In this document: positions 43,301 to 51,855 of the stretch, piece by piece | Position numbering within the stretch: the stretch's first letter is position 1 | Layout of the letters: every line of letters starts with the position of its first letter | Assembly (NCBI RefSeq): GCF_947172395.1 | Contig: NC_069104.1 | Coordinates: 10,257,355 to 10,321,354, forward strand | DNA length: 64,000 nucleotides | Reading direction: 5' to 3' | DNA from: Bicyclus anynana | Lineage: Eukaryota; Arthropoda; Insecta; Lepidoptera; Nymphalidae | Translations under genes and position numbers: made by a program | The notes under the pieces: generated by a model | Database searches by the model: none | What the model was told of the DNA's origin: nothing | Seen by the model: only the letters and a program-made list of their open reading frames with translations

Positions 43301-45697
43301 AACAGGCCTATGAGGCAAGTAAAAACCAGGCATAATGCTTTCTTGAGGAGAAATCTTAGAAAGAATACCCTTATCTAAATAATCTTGAATAACTTCGTTA
43401 TATTTTATTCTTAAATCAGGTGAGTTATTAAACTTCTTCTCAAGGTTGAGAAACCTTCTCTTAGCGGGTATATAAGAGTTACCCAAGCGAACCGGGTCTT
43501 CCTTAAAGGGAAGAGATACAATAAAACTGCCATCAGTTTTACGAGTAGTCGTTGTGACATATATTTTTTCACATTCCTGCTCTTCGGGACTCAAAAATTT
43601 CTGATGAGGAGCTTCTTCTACCTTCCAGAACCTCTCTAAGAGATTATCTAGAGGTTCACGACTGAAAGCGCAAAAGGCAGAAGTAGATATAAGCCCAGAA
43701 GCGATCGGCGCGTCGCCCATGATGACGTAACCGAGCGAGGTTTCTATAGCAGACGGTGACCTATTCTCAGCGGTAATTTTATTAAAAAGCAAAATATCGC
43801 AATATAATTTAACACCAATTAATAAATCAACACAACCTGGTTCTGAAAAACTGTCATCGGCTAATGGAATGTTTTTTATCAAGCTTTCTAGTGCGGACAA
43901 GTTTACTTTAGCATCAGGCAATTGAGAAGTAATACCTTCTACCACCAGAGGGCGTATATCGTATACTTTGGTGTCATCGAAGCGTGAGGTGAATTTCAAA
44001 TTAGAAATCCCAAGTATTTTTTGAGAAGTCCCACCTATGCCCTGTACTTCTGTAAAGCGATTTTGTGAATATACAGGAAGCGATAATTTTTTACAAGAAG
44101 CTATAGTAATATAATCACTCTGCGAGCCAGGGTCTACTAGACATCGCAGAAAGTGAGTGCGGCCATAGTTATCAATAACTTTTATTTTAGCGGTACCTAA
44201 CAATGTAGTTGCGTTGCGTTCATGAAAATCACGAGAAATTGTACATAGCGATGTGTGTCCATTAGCGGACGAGTCATTATTCGACTCATTTTTAGCTTTT
44301 TGTGTAGCTACATCAGCGGGTATATTAGCGTAAGAATTAAAATTATTATGAGAGTTAGCGGTTTTATTAGCGGGTAGCGATATAGAATGAGAGTGCGTTG
44401 CGTTTTGTGCCGTGTTTATATTAACCGGATCACTATAATTAAATTTATTTGCGTGAGAAAAACATAACAGAGACGAATGTCTCTGGTTACAATGAGCGCA
44501 ATTGTGAGTCGATAAGCAAGAGGCGGTTTTATGAAGAGTGCTTAAGCAGTTAGTACAATAAGAATTATTTTTTACTACTTGAAATCGTTTTTGCGGCGTT
44601 AATTTCATGAAATTCGGACATTTATATAAGTGATTATGCTTTTCATTTTTACATAAAATACATTTAGAGTCTTTAGAGTTTTGAATAGACTCCGTATTCA
44701 CAAAAGATTTAGTAAATTTTGCAATAGGCGATTTTTTATTATGAGGTTTGGTTGAAACGTGCGAATCAGATGGTTTACTATTACATCCTCTAGAAAGAAC
44801 CTTACTTTGTTCTTTGACAAATTCTACTAATTGTCCGTAAGAAGGAATTTTTTCTTTGCGATAAGTTATTTCAAAAAGTTTCACCGTTTCGGGATCAAGC
44901 TTCAGAAGTGCGAGATGTAATAGGAAAAAATCTGTTAAATTATCCAATTTTAATTGTTTAAGAGCGTCGACGGAGGAGTTGAAAGAATTTAAAAATAATT
45001 CGAGACCAGAAGCGGTATTATTATTTAATGATTTAAAATTCAAAAGTTGATTTACATATGTACCAGCCAATGAACGAGGATCGTCATACTTGTCTATCAA
45101 ATTTTTCCATATAATAGAATAATTTTCACCCGATACTGGCAACCCTGCGCACACGGATGCCGCAGAACCTTTCAATTTTCCAACTAAATAACACACTTTT
45201 TCACTGTCAGAAAGCGTTGGGTTATTATGTATTAAATTCTTGAATTGTTCATAGAATAGCTGCCAGTGAGACGAATCTCCCGAAAAGTCGGGTAATTCAA
45301 TAGCAGGGAGACTGGATTTCATTGTGGGAAATTTAGAAAGACAAGGTTTTGTAGAATCATTTTTACTATGATAATAGGGTTCCAAAGATTTTTTAATAAA
45401 ACAAAACATTTCCTCAAATGCGTTCCAACTTTGATAACTGATAACAGCGTTTGGATTTACTTTCATTTGCGCCATAGTATACTGATCCAAATTTAATTCA
45501 AACTCCTTACGCAAAACGTCTATATTGGCTGCCTGTACCAATAACGAAGGTAGTTTGCTACTGTCATCGCTAACTAGTAAGGTCAAGTCGTAAATACCTT
45601 GTAAGCGGCTAAACATCATTTCTTTCTTCGCTTCTAACAGCTTGAGATGGCATTCATCTGCGCTGTAGCTTGCGGGCAAGACTTCTTTTTTACTCAT
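40361..45697 (-). CDS. BEL/Pao Gag-Pol polyprotein, 1778 aa
   Basis: One uninterrupted frame encodes capsid and enzymes for retrotransposition. Domains in order: a Gag-like DUF1759 region about 125-290; a cysteine/histidine-rich zinc-knuckle region 346-412 (CILC, CTNC, CAHC); a DUF1758-type aspartic protease about 490-660; reverse transcriptase about 770-980 with FADVKQMYL at 854 and the catalytic YMDD at 932-935; an RNase H/Peptidase_A17 region with FADAS at 1105 and FSDST at 1182; integrase with an HHCC zinc site (H1410, H1415, C1445, C1448) and catalytic D1480, D1547 and E1601 (PPTGSHFGGIWE); and a C-terminal DUF5641 region about 1690-1775. Length and order are typical for the family. The protease has DPGS at 522-525 where D-S/T-G is usual. 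There is no separate gag stop or frameshift, so proteolysis must separate the products. Confidence 0.96.
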   Translation of the reverse strand: MSKKEVLPASYSADECHLKLLEAKKEMMFSRLQGIYDLTLLVSDDSSKLPSLLVQAANIDVLRKEFELNLDQYTMAQMKVNPNAVISYQSWNAFEEMFCFIKKSLEPYYHSKNDSTKPCLSKFPTMKSSLPAIELPDFSGDSSHWQLFYEQFKNLIHNNPTLSDSEKVCYLVGKLKGSAASVCAGLPVSGENYSIIWKNLIDKYDDPRSLAGTYVNQLLNFKSLNNNTASGLELFLNSFNSSVDALKQLKLDNLTDFFLLHLALLKLDPETVKLFEITYRKEKIPSYGQLVEFVKEQSKVLSRGCNSKPSDSHVSTKPHNKKSPIAKFTKSFVNTESIQNSKDSKCILCKNEKHNHLYKCPNFMKLTPQKRFQVVKNNSYCTNCLSTLHKTASCLSTHNCAHCNQRHSSLLCFSHANKFNYSDPVNINTAQNATHSHSISLPANKTANSHNNFNSYANIPADVATQKAKNESNNDSSANGHTSLCTISRDFHERNATTLLGTAKIKVIDNYGRTHFLRCLVDPGSQSDYITIASCKKLSLPVYSQNRFTEVQGIGGTSQKILGISNLKFTSRFDDTKVYDIRPLVVEGITSQLPDAKVNLSALESLIKNIPLADDSFSEPGCVDLLIGVKLYCDILLFNKITAENRSPSAIETSLGYVIMGDAPIASGLISTSAFCAFSREPLDNLLERFWKVEEAPHQKFLSPEEQECEKIYVTTTTRKTDGSFIVSLPFKEDPVRLGNSYIPAKRRFLNLEKKFNNSPDLRIKYNEVIQDYLDKGILSKISPQESIMPGFYLPHRPVIRDDKATTKLRIVLDASMKTDVNISLNDLLHTGCNLQAEIFNILINVRLFKIAFFADVKQMYLCIEVLPAHRKFQRILFRFSNNEPLEIYEFNRVTFGLRSSPFLALRTLRELAKREKDRWPAAAAIIERDVYMDDLASSASDPSEAVEKAEQLIQMFKSGGFDLIKWTSNSPELLRNIPQTHRQSEGISFDDEHTFKILGLHWFPVHDSLSFFVSPPSLKWTKRSILSATAQLYDVLGLVGPVILYAKLIIKELWILKLSWDETLPSHIIEAWLQFIDELPLLSKLKIPRHLGVENNSNLSLLAFADASEKAYGCVIYTHVTNGDNKPIISLVCSKSRVSSPSSLVTLARLELNALVLLAKLVRNVYDTLISRQPVDNIFVFSDSTVALCWLKSSPHRFQTYIANRISQFQELLCTDDLYHISGIENPADCISRGLLPSQLLTHELWFNGPTWASSPINQWPVQKFSPNASALPEQKSISLVMRSVDEHPLLTLSTKFSSWHKYLRSVVFLLKFLKKLPKGIHITAEDLNVAETKVIEVVQNTNFYEDIQKLKKGISCSRAIQKLNPFIRDNILHVGGRLTYSSLDYCHKHPILLPRKGHIIDLLIDYYHRENLHAGPQILLSITRQKYWILSARRAIKQRIHKCIKCYRLNPKQIFPFMANLPPCRIEQANAYTYTGVDFTGPLYITLCRGRGIHRQKAYLCIFICLVTKAVHFELAPDLSSASFLNLFKRFISRSGANCKFIYSDNGTNFVSSKGYFDELFSLLKSDEYYKDFSTELAKRRIIWKLNPPTGSHFGGIWESNIKSAKSLLFKVIGKQILTYEEMLTVVTQIEAILNSRPLYLASTDPSEPSALTPAHFLYRVPLEYLPAPDLSGEKERLLSRFMLLDSLIQSFWKRFRVEYLHTLQTREKWNTTSLSVKAGTVVLINVDNAPPLQWPLGIITRIFPGKDGITRVAEVKTKTGLFIRPMVKLCPLPAQ

Positions 45698-46144
45698 GAT
45701 GAAATATTAATTTGTAAATTAATTAAATAAAAGAAAGTAAATACTTCTTCTTTAAATAAGTGTTAAAAAATATTAACAAATAGCGTTATATTAAGATGTC
45801 AACAAAAAGTTACTTGAAATCTATTATAAGTATCAAAAGATTTATGCTATAAAATGGAATACTTCGTTTCTCGTAACGAATGAATGAATGAATTCGGAGT
45901 ATGTACCGTTATGTACCTACCTACTAGTTATGACGCGGCGTAATAGTTTAGCGTAATTAGCGTATCGATTTTATTTATATAGCGGAACTAACCGAAGAAA
46001 ACATCTTATTCTTCGATTATAATAAATATATATATGTGCGGAATAGTATATTATAACAATAATATAAAAATATAATACGAAATAAGAAATAGCGAACTTA
46101 GTACGTCACAACGGAGGTAGGTTAGACAACGAAATTATAGTACA
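45698..46144 (-). other. Untranslated leader of the BEL/Pao element
   Basis: AT-rich, about 450 bp, between the primer-binding region and the Gag-Pol start codon. No long reading frame. Packaging signals would be expected here, but none can be read directly. Confidence 0.6.
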
Positions 46145-46173
46145 AATCCGCTCGAATAGGACCAAAAATGTTA
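46145..46173 (-). promoter_or_regulatory. Candidate primer-binding site of the BEL/Pao element
   Basis: Immediately downstream of the 5' LTR the minus strand reads TAACATTTTTGGTCCTATTC and continues GAGCGGATTTG. This is where a tRNA 3' end should anneal. The tRNA was not identified with confidence. A related string (GGTCCTTCGAGC) occurs at about 9226 in what may be a leader remnant of another BEL copy. Confidence 0.45.
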
Positions 46174-46605
46174 TGGTGGTAATTTACGTTAACTTCGATC
46201 GATAGCTTCGTTGGAATACACCCGGAATGATAAGATACGGAATAGGAAGGAACTCACGTGATCTTCGACCCGTTCTTTTGTCCAGGATGCGTCCACCATA
46301 AGACTTAAACAGCGGGTGCGTGGCAACACAAAACAAGCAAAATTGATTCACAGTCTATTATTTATAAGGAGCACTCAACTTGTTGGTTTTTAATGATTTA
46401 TCCACAAAACACACGCGTACACGGCTTTTTGTGATGGCGGTAAAATATTTCTCAGCGTGCGCACGACCAGCTCTCAACGAATTAGCGGGGCGACTCCAAC
46501 CATTGTCGATCGCAGCAGGCGAACGTGCGTAACGTGAGATGGAAGATAGGGGAAAGGATAAAATGAAGCAGGACAGCTATCGTAGCTACACTTTAATTTC
46601 TACCA
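46174..46605 (-). repeat. 5' LTR of the BEL/Pao element
   Basis: 432 bp, the upstream LTR in the sense of the minus-strand element. It has TG...CA ends and reads the same as the other LTR over its full length. It should contain the promoter and transcription start; I could not single out a convincing TATA box. Confidence 0.92.
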
Positions 46606-46974
46606 AATACACTTCCAAACGTAGGAAATTCGTTGTCCAAAATCGTAGCCGAGTTCAGTTATGTTCACTTGAATCGCTTGTGTCACTCCGAAGTTCACTT
46701 CACTCCATTCTGAAGTGAACTGAACTGTTAAGTGTTGTTTATTCCACAGAGTTCGCCAAATCATAACTATAGATATGAGATAAAAACATCTCGATTTTTA
46801 AACAACTCGAAGGGGCGAGCGATTATGAACCCTATGTCTGCAGTAATAGGGTTCTCCGTAACAATATTAAAAATACTCGAAAAAAATTCTTGTTAAAAAT
46901 AAAAAAATCTAATCGCAATATCGAAATTAATAATTATAATAATAATCATGTGGATACTCTGACCACTTACCATA

Positions 46975-47045
46975 GGACCTACCTCGCTAGACGTTATCCC
47001 ACTGTCAAAAGTATATATGATCACGATCTAACGTTCTAATACAAA
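46975..47045 (+). repeat. Short dispersed repeat
   Basis: AGGACCTACCTCGCTAGACG, CTGTCAAAAGTATATATGAT, CACGATCTAACG. Recurs at 49870-49945. Confidence 0.6.
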
Positions 47046-47286
47046 CTGCGTATAAAGAATCGATGTTTCAGTGTATTAAAATTACACGTGTGTGTATTAC
47101 GATTTAAATTTATAGTTGTGTATAGTGTAAGGACACAGGATAATGTTTATTGGTGTTCAATACTTTCGATGTGTGAGTTTATCTCGTCCTCTTCAAAAAA
47201 CGACAGACAATTTTGTTGGTGAATTTGAGTGTGTTAGTCCAAGTGCGATAAAAGTCCAAATTGGTCTGAGTGTGTGTACTATAAAT

Positions 47287-47485
47287 ATCTATACTTATAT
47301 TATAAAGCTGAAGAGTTTGTTTGTTTGTTTGTTTGATTGAACGCGCTAATCTCAGGAACTATGGTCCGATTTGAAAAAATCTTTCAGTGTTAGATAGCCC
47401 ATTTATCTAGGAAGGCTATAGGCTATATATTATTCCTACGGAAACGGGAACCACGCAGATGAAACCGCGCGGCGTCAGCTAGTTG
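47287..47485 (-). repeat. Interspersed repeat R1, full length
   Basis: ATCTATACTTATATTATAAA to CCGCGCGGCGTCAGCTAGTT. Confidence 0.88.
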
Positions 47486-47944
47486 ATCCATAAAATGACA
47501 CAGCCTTACATATTCCAAACCAGAACACCATCTGTACGAGCTTTTACGATAACTGTCTCGTTAACTACTATCTCAGAGTCACAGACTGTTAACATTTACG
47601 TCCTTCAAGGATACTAATAATAACTCTGTACCCCGGTTACCTAATGGTTTAAGCGTAGTTAACGATTATTGCCGAATTCATAATAATAATGATTATTTTA
47701 ATTATATGACGTAGGTAGAAGGTATTATGGCTTATACTAACGCCTGCAACAACGTCCGCGTGATAAAATCTATCTAACTCTATCTATCTTATGATGATAA
47801 CTACCTAAGTGTAAGGTAAGAGTGACATAGGGTTTAATATTGTCTTTATTTACTACTTCACTTTAAGCAGCTTATGTTTTAAATTTCATAATTTATTTTA
47901 CTTTTATTTTGACAGTTAGTTAATCTATCTTAATATATAAATGC

Positions 47945-48110
47945 GAAAGATCATTCTTTTATTAATTTCTCGAAAACCGCTTGACGTACAAAGTTTAAAT
48001 TTGGCAGGGAGGTAGTTCGTAGGAAGTAGACGTCCACTAAGAACGAATTTTGCGCGAGGGCCAGATTAAGGAGGTGTAAGGGCGGACGAAGTCGCGGACA
48101 TCTGCTAGTA
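47945..48110 (-). repeat. Interspersed repeat R3
   Basis: AAAGATCATTCTTTTATTAA, GGCAGGGAGGTAG, GGGCGGACGAAGTCGCGGAC, ATCTGCTAGTA. Confidence 0.75.
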
Positions 48111-48119
48111 CTCGTACTT

Positions 48120-48290
48120 TCTAATACAGAGGTAAAGTTTGTGGTGTTGCAAGGGGTAATGTACTGAACCGATTTTGAAACTTCTTTTACCACTCAAAGA
48201 CACGTTATTTGTGAGTGTAATTGGCTATTTCTTATCACCGTATTTTTACGAGAACGAAAACTAAGTGGGTGAAATCACGTGGCGTCGGGC
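48120..48290 (-). repeat. Interspersed repeat R1c
   Basis: AGAGGTAAAGTTTGTGGTGT to GGTGAAATCACGTGGCGTCG. Confidence 0.65.
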
Positions 48291-48648
48291 CTATTCAAAA
48301 TGATCAATCCGTTTTCTTGGTTTATTGAGAGTAACAAACAGAAATTCATGTATGTAGAATTAAAATGTAATGTACAAAATATAGATTTCTCGTTTAACTT
48401 CGGTCACTTCTGCAGACTGCAGGAAGAATTTTCAATTTAATGCAGCAAATTTGTTAACTCGTTTAACACGAGTTACGAAACTCAGTGTGCAGAAATTAAT
48501 TTAGGTTTAACCCTCTTTTGGTATGTTTAATCATATTTTATATTTAACCGATATGAAAAAAGTGGTTCTGTATTCGACTCACATGTTTATATTATGTTTG
48601 TGAGACCGCGAGTTGCACAATATAGAGTTCTTGCTCTTTATATGAATA

Positions 48649-48833
48649 CTAGCCGACGCCGCGCGGTTTCACCCGCGTTGCTTCTGTAGGAATACGGGGA
48701 TAAAATATAGCCTATAGCTCTCGGGGATAGTTTAGCTTCTCAAAAGTGAAATAATTTTTCAAATCGGTTCAGTAGTCTTAGAGCCTATTCAATGCAAACA
48801 AACAATCAAATCTTTCCTCTTTATAATATAGAT
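48649..48833 (+). repeat. Interspersed repeat R1b
   Basis: ACTAGCCGACGCCGCGCGGT, CTCTCGGGGATAGTTTAGCT, GCCTATTCAATGCAAACAAA. A subfamily shared with 56173-56362. Confidence 0.8.
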
Positions 48834-49306
48834 AATTCATTGAAGTTTCAAATTCACGGAAGTTTGTTTTTCCTTGGAAAAACATTACAACCCTATCTCA
48901 CAAATTATATTTTAATTTTTCCTTTCCACACGAATGTTTTCTTTTTTATATTCATGTAAAAAATCGTTTTAGGGAGGTTTTTAAAATTACAAATGATGTC
49001 CTAAATTATATTATTATTACAAAGTAAATTACATACATAGTAAAAATTACATATAAAGTAAATTACATTATTATGTTTTATGTAATATTTAAATTAGAAT
49101 TTGGCAGGTTGAATATTTCTATTTACGCTCAATTTTCCAAGACAGCGTAGTTGGTGTAGGGGCTAAATTTTTCATTTACTCATTTACTTTATGAAATCCC
49201 TGGGTTGTGACCATGAGGTCTTGAATTCGAGTTCTGGATCACAAAAATAAAGTAGCGTATTATTAAAACTATATTTTTTTAAATAATAATTTAATCTAAA
49301 ACTACA

Positions 49307-49640
49307 GCCTCCGTGGCGTAGTGGAATGCGCTGCGAATTTACAACACGGAGGTCCTGGGTTCGATCCCCGGCTGGGCCGATTGACTTTTTATTAATTGGT
49401 CCAGGTTTGGCTGGTGGGAGGCTTCGGCCGTGGCTAGTTACCACCCTACCGGCAAAGACGTACCGCCAAGCGATTTAGCGTTCCGGTACGTTGTCGTGTA
49501 GAAACCAAAGAGAGTGTGGATTTTCATCCTCCTCCTAACAAGTTAGCTTGCTTCCATCTTAGATTGCATCATCACTTGCCATCAGCTGAGATTGTAGTCA
49601 AGGGCTAACTAATTGTAAAGAATAAAACAAAAAAAAAAAA
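49307..49640 (+). mobile_element. SINE B, full length
   Basis: GCCTCCGTGGCGTAGTGGAA to AATTGTAAAGAATAAAACAA; ends 65 bp before exon 5. Confidence 0.92.
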
Positions 49641-49705
49641 TTCCTTTCGAAGCATCTCTTAGTCTATTAAGTGCAGATGCACTTAACAATTTTACTGTTT
49701 CTTAG

Positions 49706-49839
49706 GTACAAAGTGGACGTAGCGGGCGAGACGTGGAAGCTAACGCTGTCGGACGCCAAAGTGCACGACTCGGGCATATACTGCTGTCACGTGTCCACAC
49801 ATCCTCCGATGTTGAAGCGCTTTAAGCTTATTGTACATG
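49706..49839 (+). CDS. Dpr-like Ig protein, exon 5 (end of Ig domain 1)
   Basis: Encodes residues 145-189, including WKLTLSDAKVHDSGIYCCHV and then STHPP. It completes Ig domain 1: WxLxL is the E strand and DSGxYxC the F strand, with C172 pairing with C109. The family usually reads DSGxYECQVST; here the residue before the canonical cysteine is also cysteine (C171), an odd unpaired candidate. Acceptor TTTCTTAG|GTAC, donor ACATG|GTAAGT. The exon follows a 10.4-kb intron that contains the BEL/Pao element. Two SINE B copies in the same orientation lie on either side of it (49307-49640 and 49953-50198). Confidence 0.88.
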
Positions 49840-49869
49840 GTAAGTACCTGAAACTCAGATTAATTACGT

Positions 49870-49945
49870 AAGGACCTGCCTCGCTAGACGTTGTTTTTCT
49901 GTCAAAGTATATGATCAACGATCTAATGCGATTATAAAAACTGTC
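49870..49945 (+). repeat. Short dispersed repeat
   Basis: AAGGACCTGCCTCGCTAGAC to TATGATCAACGATCTAATGC. Matches 46975-47045. Confidence 0.6.
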
Positions 49946-49952
49946 TCTATAG

Positions 49953-50198
49953 AGGTTTTCTTAATTGGTCCAGATCTGGCTGGTGGGAGGCTTCGGCCGT
50001 GGCTAGTTACCACCTTACCGACGAAGACGTACCACCAAGCGATTTAGCGTTCCGATACGATGCCGTGTAGAAACCGAAAGGGGTGTGGATTTTCATCCTC
50101 CTCCTAACAAGTTAGCCCGTTTCCATCTTAAGACTGCATCATCACTTACCATCAGGTGAGATAGACAAGGGCTAACTTGTAAAGAATAAAAAAAAAAT
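49953..50198 (+). mobile_element. SINE B, 5'-truncated
   Basis: GAGGTTTTCTTAATTGGTCC to GGGCTAACTTGTAAAGAATA. The tRNA-like head is absent. It lies between exons 5 and 6. Confidence 0.9.
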
Positions 50199-50278
50199 AT
50201 ATTTGCTTTTAGGTACAATTTTATATACGAATATCGATGTGAAAATGTGTGTTATTTAACCTTACAAAATTTTTCCAG

Positions 50279-50481
50279 CGCCCGAAATAAAAATGAACAA
50301 AGAAGCTTTCCTGGAGAGCGGGGAGACTCTGTCGCTTAAATGCGCCGTATTGCACCTCAGTGCCGGGGAAACATCGCCCGAGATACGTTGGTACAGAGGC
50401 AATAGCACGGCGTCGCTTGACGAGATACGAGGCGGCGTTCTGATTGAGACAGACCTTTTGACGCTGACGAGTCATCTACAG
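50279..50481 (+). CDS. Dpr-like Ig protein, exon 6 (start of Ig domain 2, gene partial at 3')
   Basis: Encodes residues 190-257, from APEIKMNK to LTLTSHLQ. C211 (LSLKC) and W227 (IRWY) are the B- and C-strand landmarks of a second Ig domain. The layout L-C-x(15)-WY and the late LIETDLLTLTSHLQ correspond to the Dpr second domain, where a similar segment reads roughly STEPDxxxSxLxIQ. N231-S-T is a possible N-glycosylation site. Acceptor TTTTTCCAG|CGCCC, donor CTACAG|GTAAGT, ending in phase 0. The F-strand cysteine and any GPI or membrane anchor should be in later exons, which I did not find before the end of the window. Two decayed partial copies of this exon follow. Confidence 0.87.
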
Positions 50482-50504
50482 GTAAGTTCATCATCTTAAT
50501 TATG

Positions 50505-50810
50505 ATGTTTGAGCAGACTCACAACATTTGTCAGGACAACTTAATTAACAAATCAAACTGTAACCAAAAGTATACCCTAGAATGGCAGAGAATGACCTTG
50601 AGTGAAGTCACGCACTTGTGAACGTTGTGTGTAGGGTTAAAGGATCCTTTGACTGTTAACAAACACATCCCTTATCCACTCAAGTCACTCTCCCCGCCTA
50701 TCCCGAGTAACCCATAAAGAATTACACAACAAGAGATGCGAATGGCTCGAACGCTACGAGCACACTGAAGCCGTCCGTACCGCAAGTCGTTGCAACGCGG
50801 CGATAACAGA
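50505..50810 (+). repeat. Interspersed repeat X, copy 4
   Basis: ACAACATTTGTCAGGACAAC, CTAGAATGGCAGAGAATGAC, CCGCCTATCCCGAGTAACCC, GTTGCAACGCGGCGATAACA. It starts about 25 bp after exon 6 and lies between the exon and its decayed copies. Confidence 0.82.
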
Positions 50811-50883
50811 TGTGAATACACTTGATTTTGCTCAAAATCAAGGGTAAGGTAATTGACTAGACTTATAGAGAGACATAGGTTGA

Positions 50884-51015
50884 AATGTCGCCTGAAATAC
50901 GTTGGTATAAGGGTCAATAGCACACCGTCACTGGTCGAAATACGGTGCGGTGTTCTGATAGAAACGGATCTTTTGACACTGACGAGGTTACAGGTTACTT
51001 TGTCATCATAATCAG
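50884..51015 (+). pseudogene. Decayed partial duplicate of exon 6, copy 1
   Basis: Aligns to roughly 50370-50505: an ATACGTTGGTA core, then CAATAGCAC, then GATCTTTTGACACTGACGAG, and even the intron start (CAGGTTACTTTGTCATCATA against CAGGTAAGTTCATCATCTTA). The reading frame is broken by a one-base insertion that produces GGTCAATAG, so it cannot replace exon 6. It is a tandem duplicate, since intron sequence is copied too. Confidence 0.8.
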
Positions 51016-51131
51016 ACTATTTAATGACGGAAATGTGCAAGAATTCGGTGTAAACCGAAGGTAGGTAGTATGTCAGACAAGTAGGTAATGTATTGCCTGA
51101 ACTTAGCAAGCCTTATGTCGAAACACTCATT

Positions 51132-51200
51132 CGAGACGCTGGCTCAGATGCAATAGCACGGCGTTACTCGACGAGATAGGAGACGGTGTTCTGAAAACTA
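51132..51200 (+). pseudogene. Decayed partial duplicate of exon 6, copy 2
   Basis: A shorter, third copy of the same exon segment: GCAATAGCACGGCGTTACTC, then GACGAGATAGGAGACGGTGTTCTG. It matches exon 6 at about 50399-50450 and is better conserved in places than copy 1, but it is truncated at both ends and contains an in-frame TAG after the GAG codon. It is non-coding. Confidence 0.75.
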
Positions 51201-51239
51201 TTTCTGGATTGTTTATTAGGTTTCGAGTGAGTCGTGTTA

Positions 51240-51400
51240 TATTTATATAATATAAAAATAAAAAAAAAATAAAATAAAAATATGTTTATTTCAGGCCTTG
51301 ACCCATAGTTGTTAGTGTACAAAAAAAAGACAATAGCTTAAAATAAATAAATAGTAAATATTATATAAATATGCAATAATAAAATAATTATTACGAGATC
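51240..51400 (-). mobile_element. Probable LINE 3' end
   Basis: AT-rich A-tract, then ATATGTTTATTTCAGGCCTT and GACCCATAGTTGTTAGTGTA. Fits the tail end of a reversed non-LTR element; weak. Confidence 0.4.
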
Positions 51401-51689
51401 GATCTCCAAATAGCTTAATTCGCTCTAGAATTTACGATTAAAATCAACTGCTCTACAAGCAGTGGTCAATAAATGCATGGTTAAACTCAAAGCGTTAATG
51501 CAATTTATAAACGTGAAATATCCACGCTCCTTTACTGGCTGTAGCTCAAAAATCAAAGACAATATTTTAGAACAGCTGAGTCATGCATTGGTAAATACAA
51601 AAGCGTTAGCTTTTAGCGATTTCTGTTCTGTGGTAAATACTATAGGCAGCATTGTCTTTGCACAGTCTTAAAATATTTCAAAAGATTTA

Positions 51690-51855
51690 TAATCTATATT
51701 AATATTATAAAGCTGAAGAGTTTGTTTGATTGAACGTGCTAATACTACTGGTCCGATTTAAAAAATTCTTTTAGTGTTAGATAGCAGATTTATCGAGGCT
51801 ATATATTATCCTCATATTCCTATGGGAACGGGAACCACGCGGGCGTCAGCTAGTT
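51690..51855 (-). repeat. Interspersed repeat R1, with deletions
   Basis: CTATATTAATATTATAAAGC to GGGCGTCAGCTAGTTTTTAA. Confidence 0.82.

Larger units (their letters stand above)
39704..46605 (-). mobile_element. BEL/Pao LTR retrotransposon, apparently intact
   Basis: A 6902-bp element bounded by two 432-bp direct repeats that I could read as identical, with TG...CA ends (TGGTGG at one end, CTACCA at the other). The 5-bp target duplication AATAC is at 39699-39703 and 46606-46610. The element is transcribed on the minus strand, so the 5' LTR is the right-hand one. One long open frame encodes Gag-Pol, with no envelope. Identical LTRs, a perfect target duplication and an unbroken frame indicate a recent insertion that may still be active. 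It lies in an intron of the Dpr-like gene, antisense to it, and inside an older solo LTR. Confidence 0.95.
39615..46863. mobile_element. Older solo LTR, split by the BEL/Pao insertion
   Basis: Removing the BEL/Pao element and one target duplication rejoins a sequence of about 342 bp that begins TGTTACGAACTAGGG (39615) and ends TTCTCCGTAACA (46863). TGTTACG and CGTAACA are inverted ends typical of Ty3/gypsy-type LTRs. It is flanked by the 4-bp target duplication ATAT (39611-39614 and 46864-46867). No internal coding region accompanies it, so it is a solo LTR or a short non-autonomous element. Right-hand part: 46611-46863. Confidence 0.75.

Noticed and set aside
39704..46605. Endogenous retrovirus with an envelope gene
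   Set aside because: The single frame ends after the integrase and DUF5641 region; there is no further frame before the 3' LTR.
47143..47340. 65-codon frame MFIGVQYFRCVS...
   Set aside because: It ends inside an R1 repeat and has no acceptor, domain or supporting context as an exon.
51462..51671. 69-codon frame MVNKCMVKLKALMQ...
   Set aside because: Considered as a 3' exon of the Dpr-like gene, but it has no Ig or anchor motifs and no convincing splice sites.
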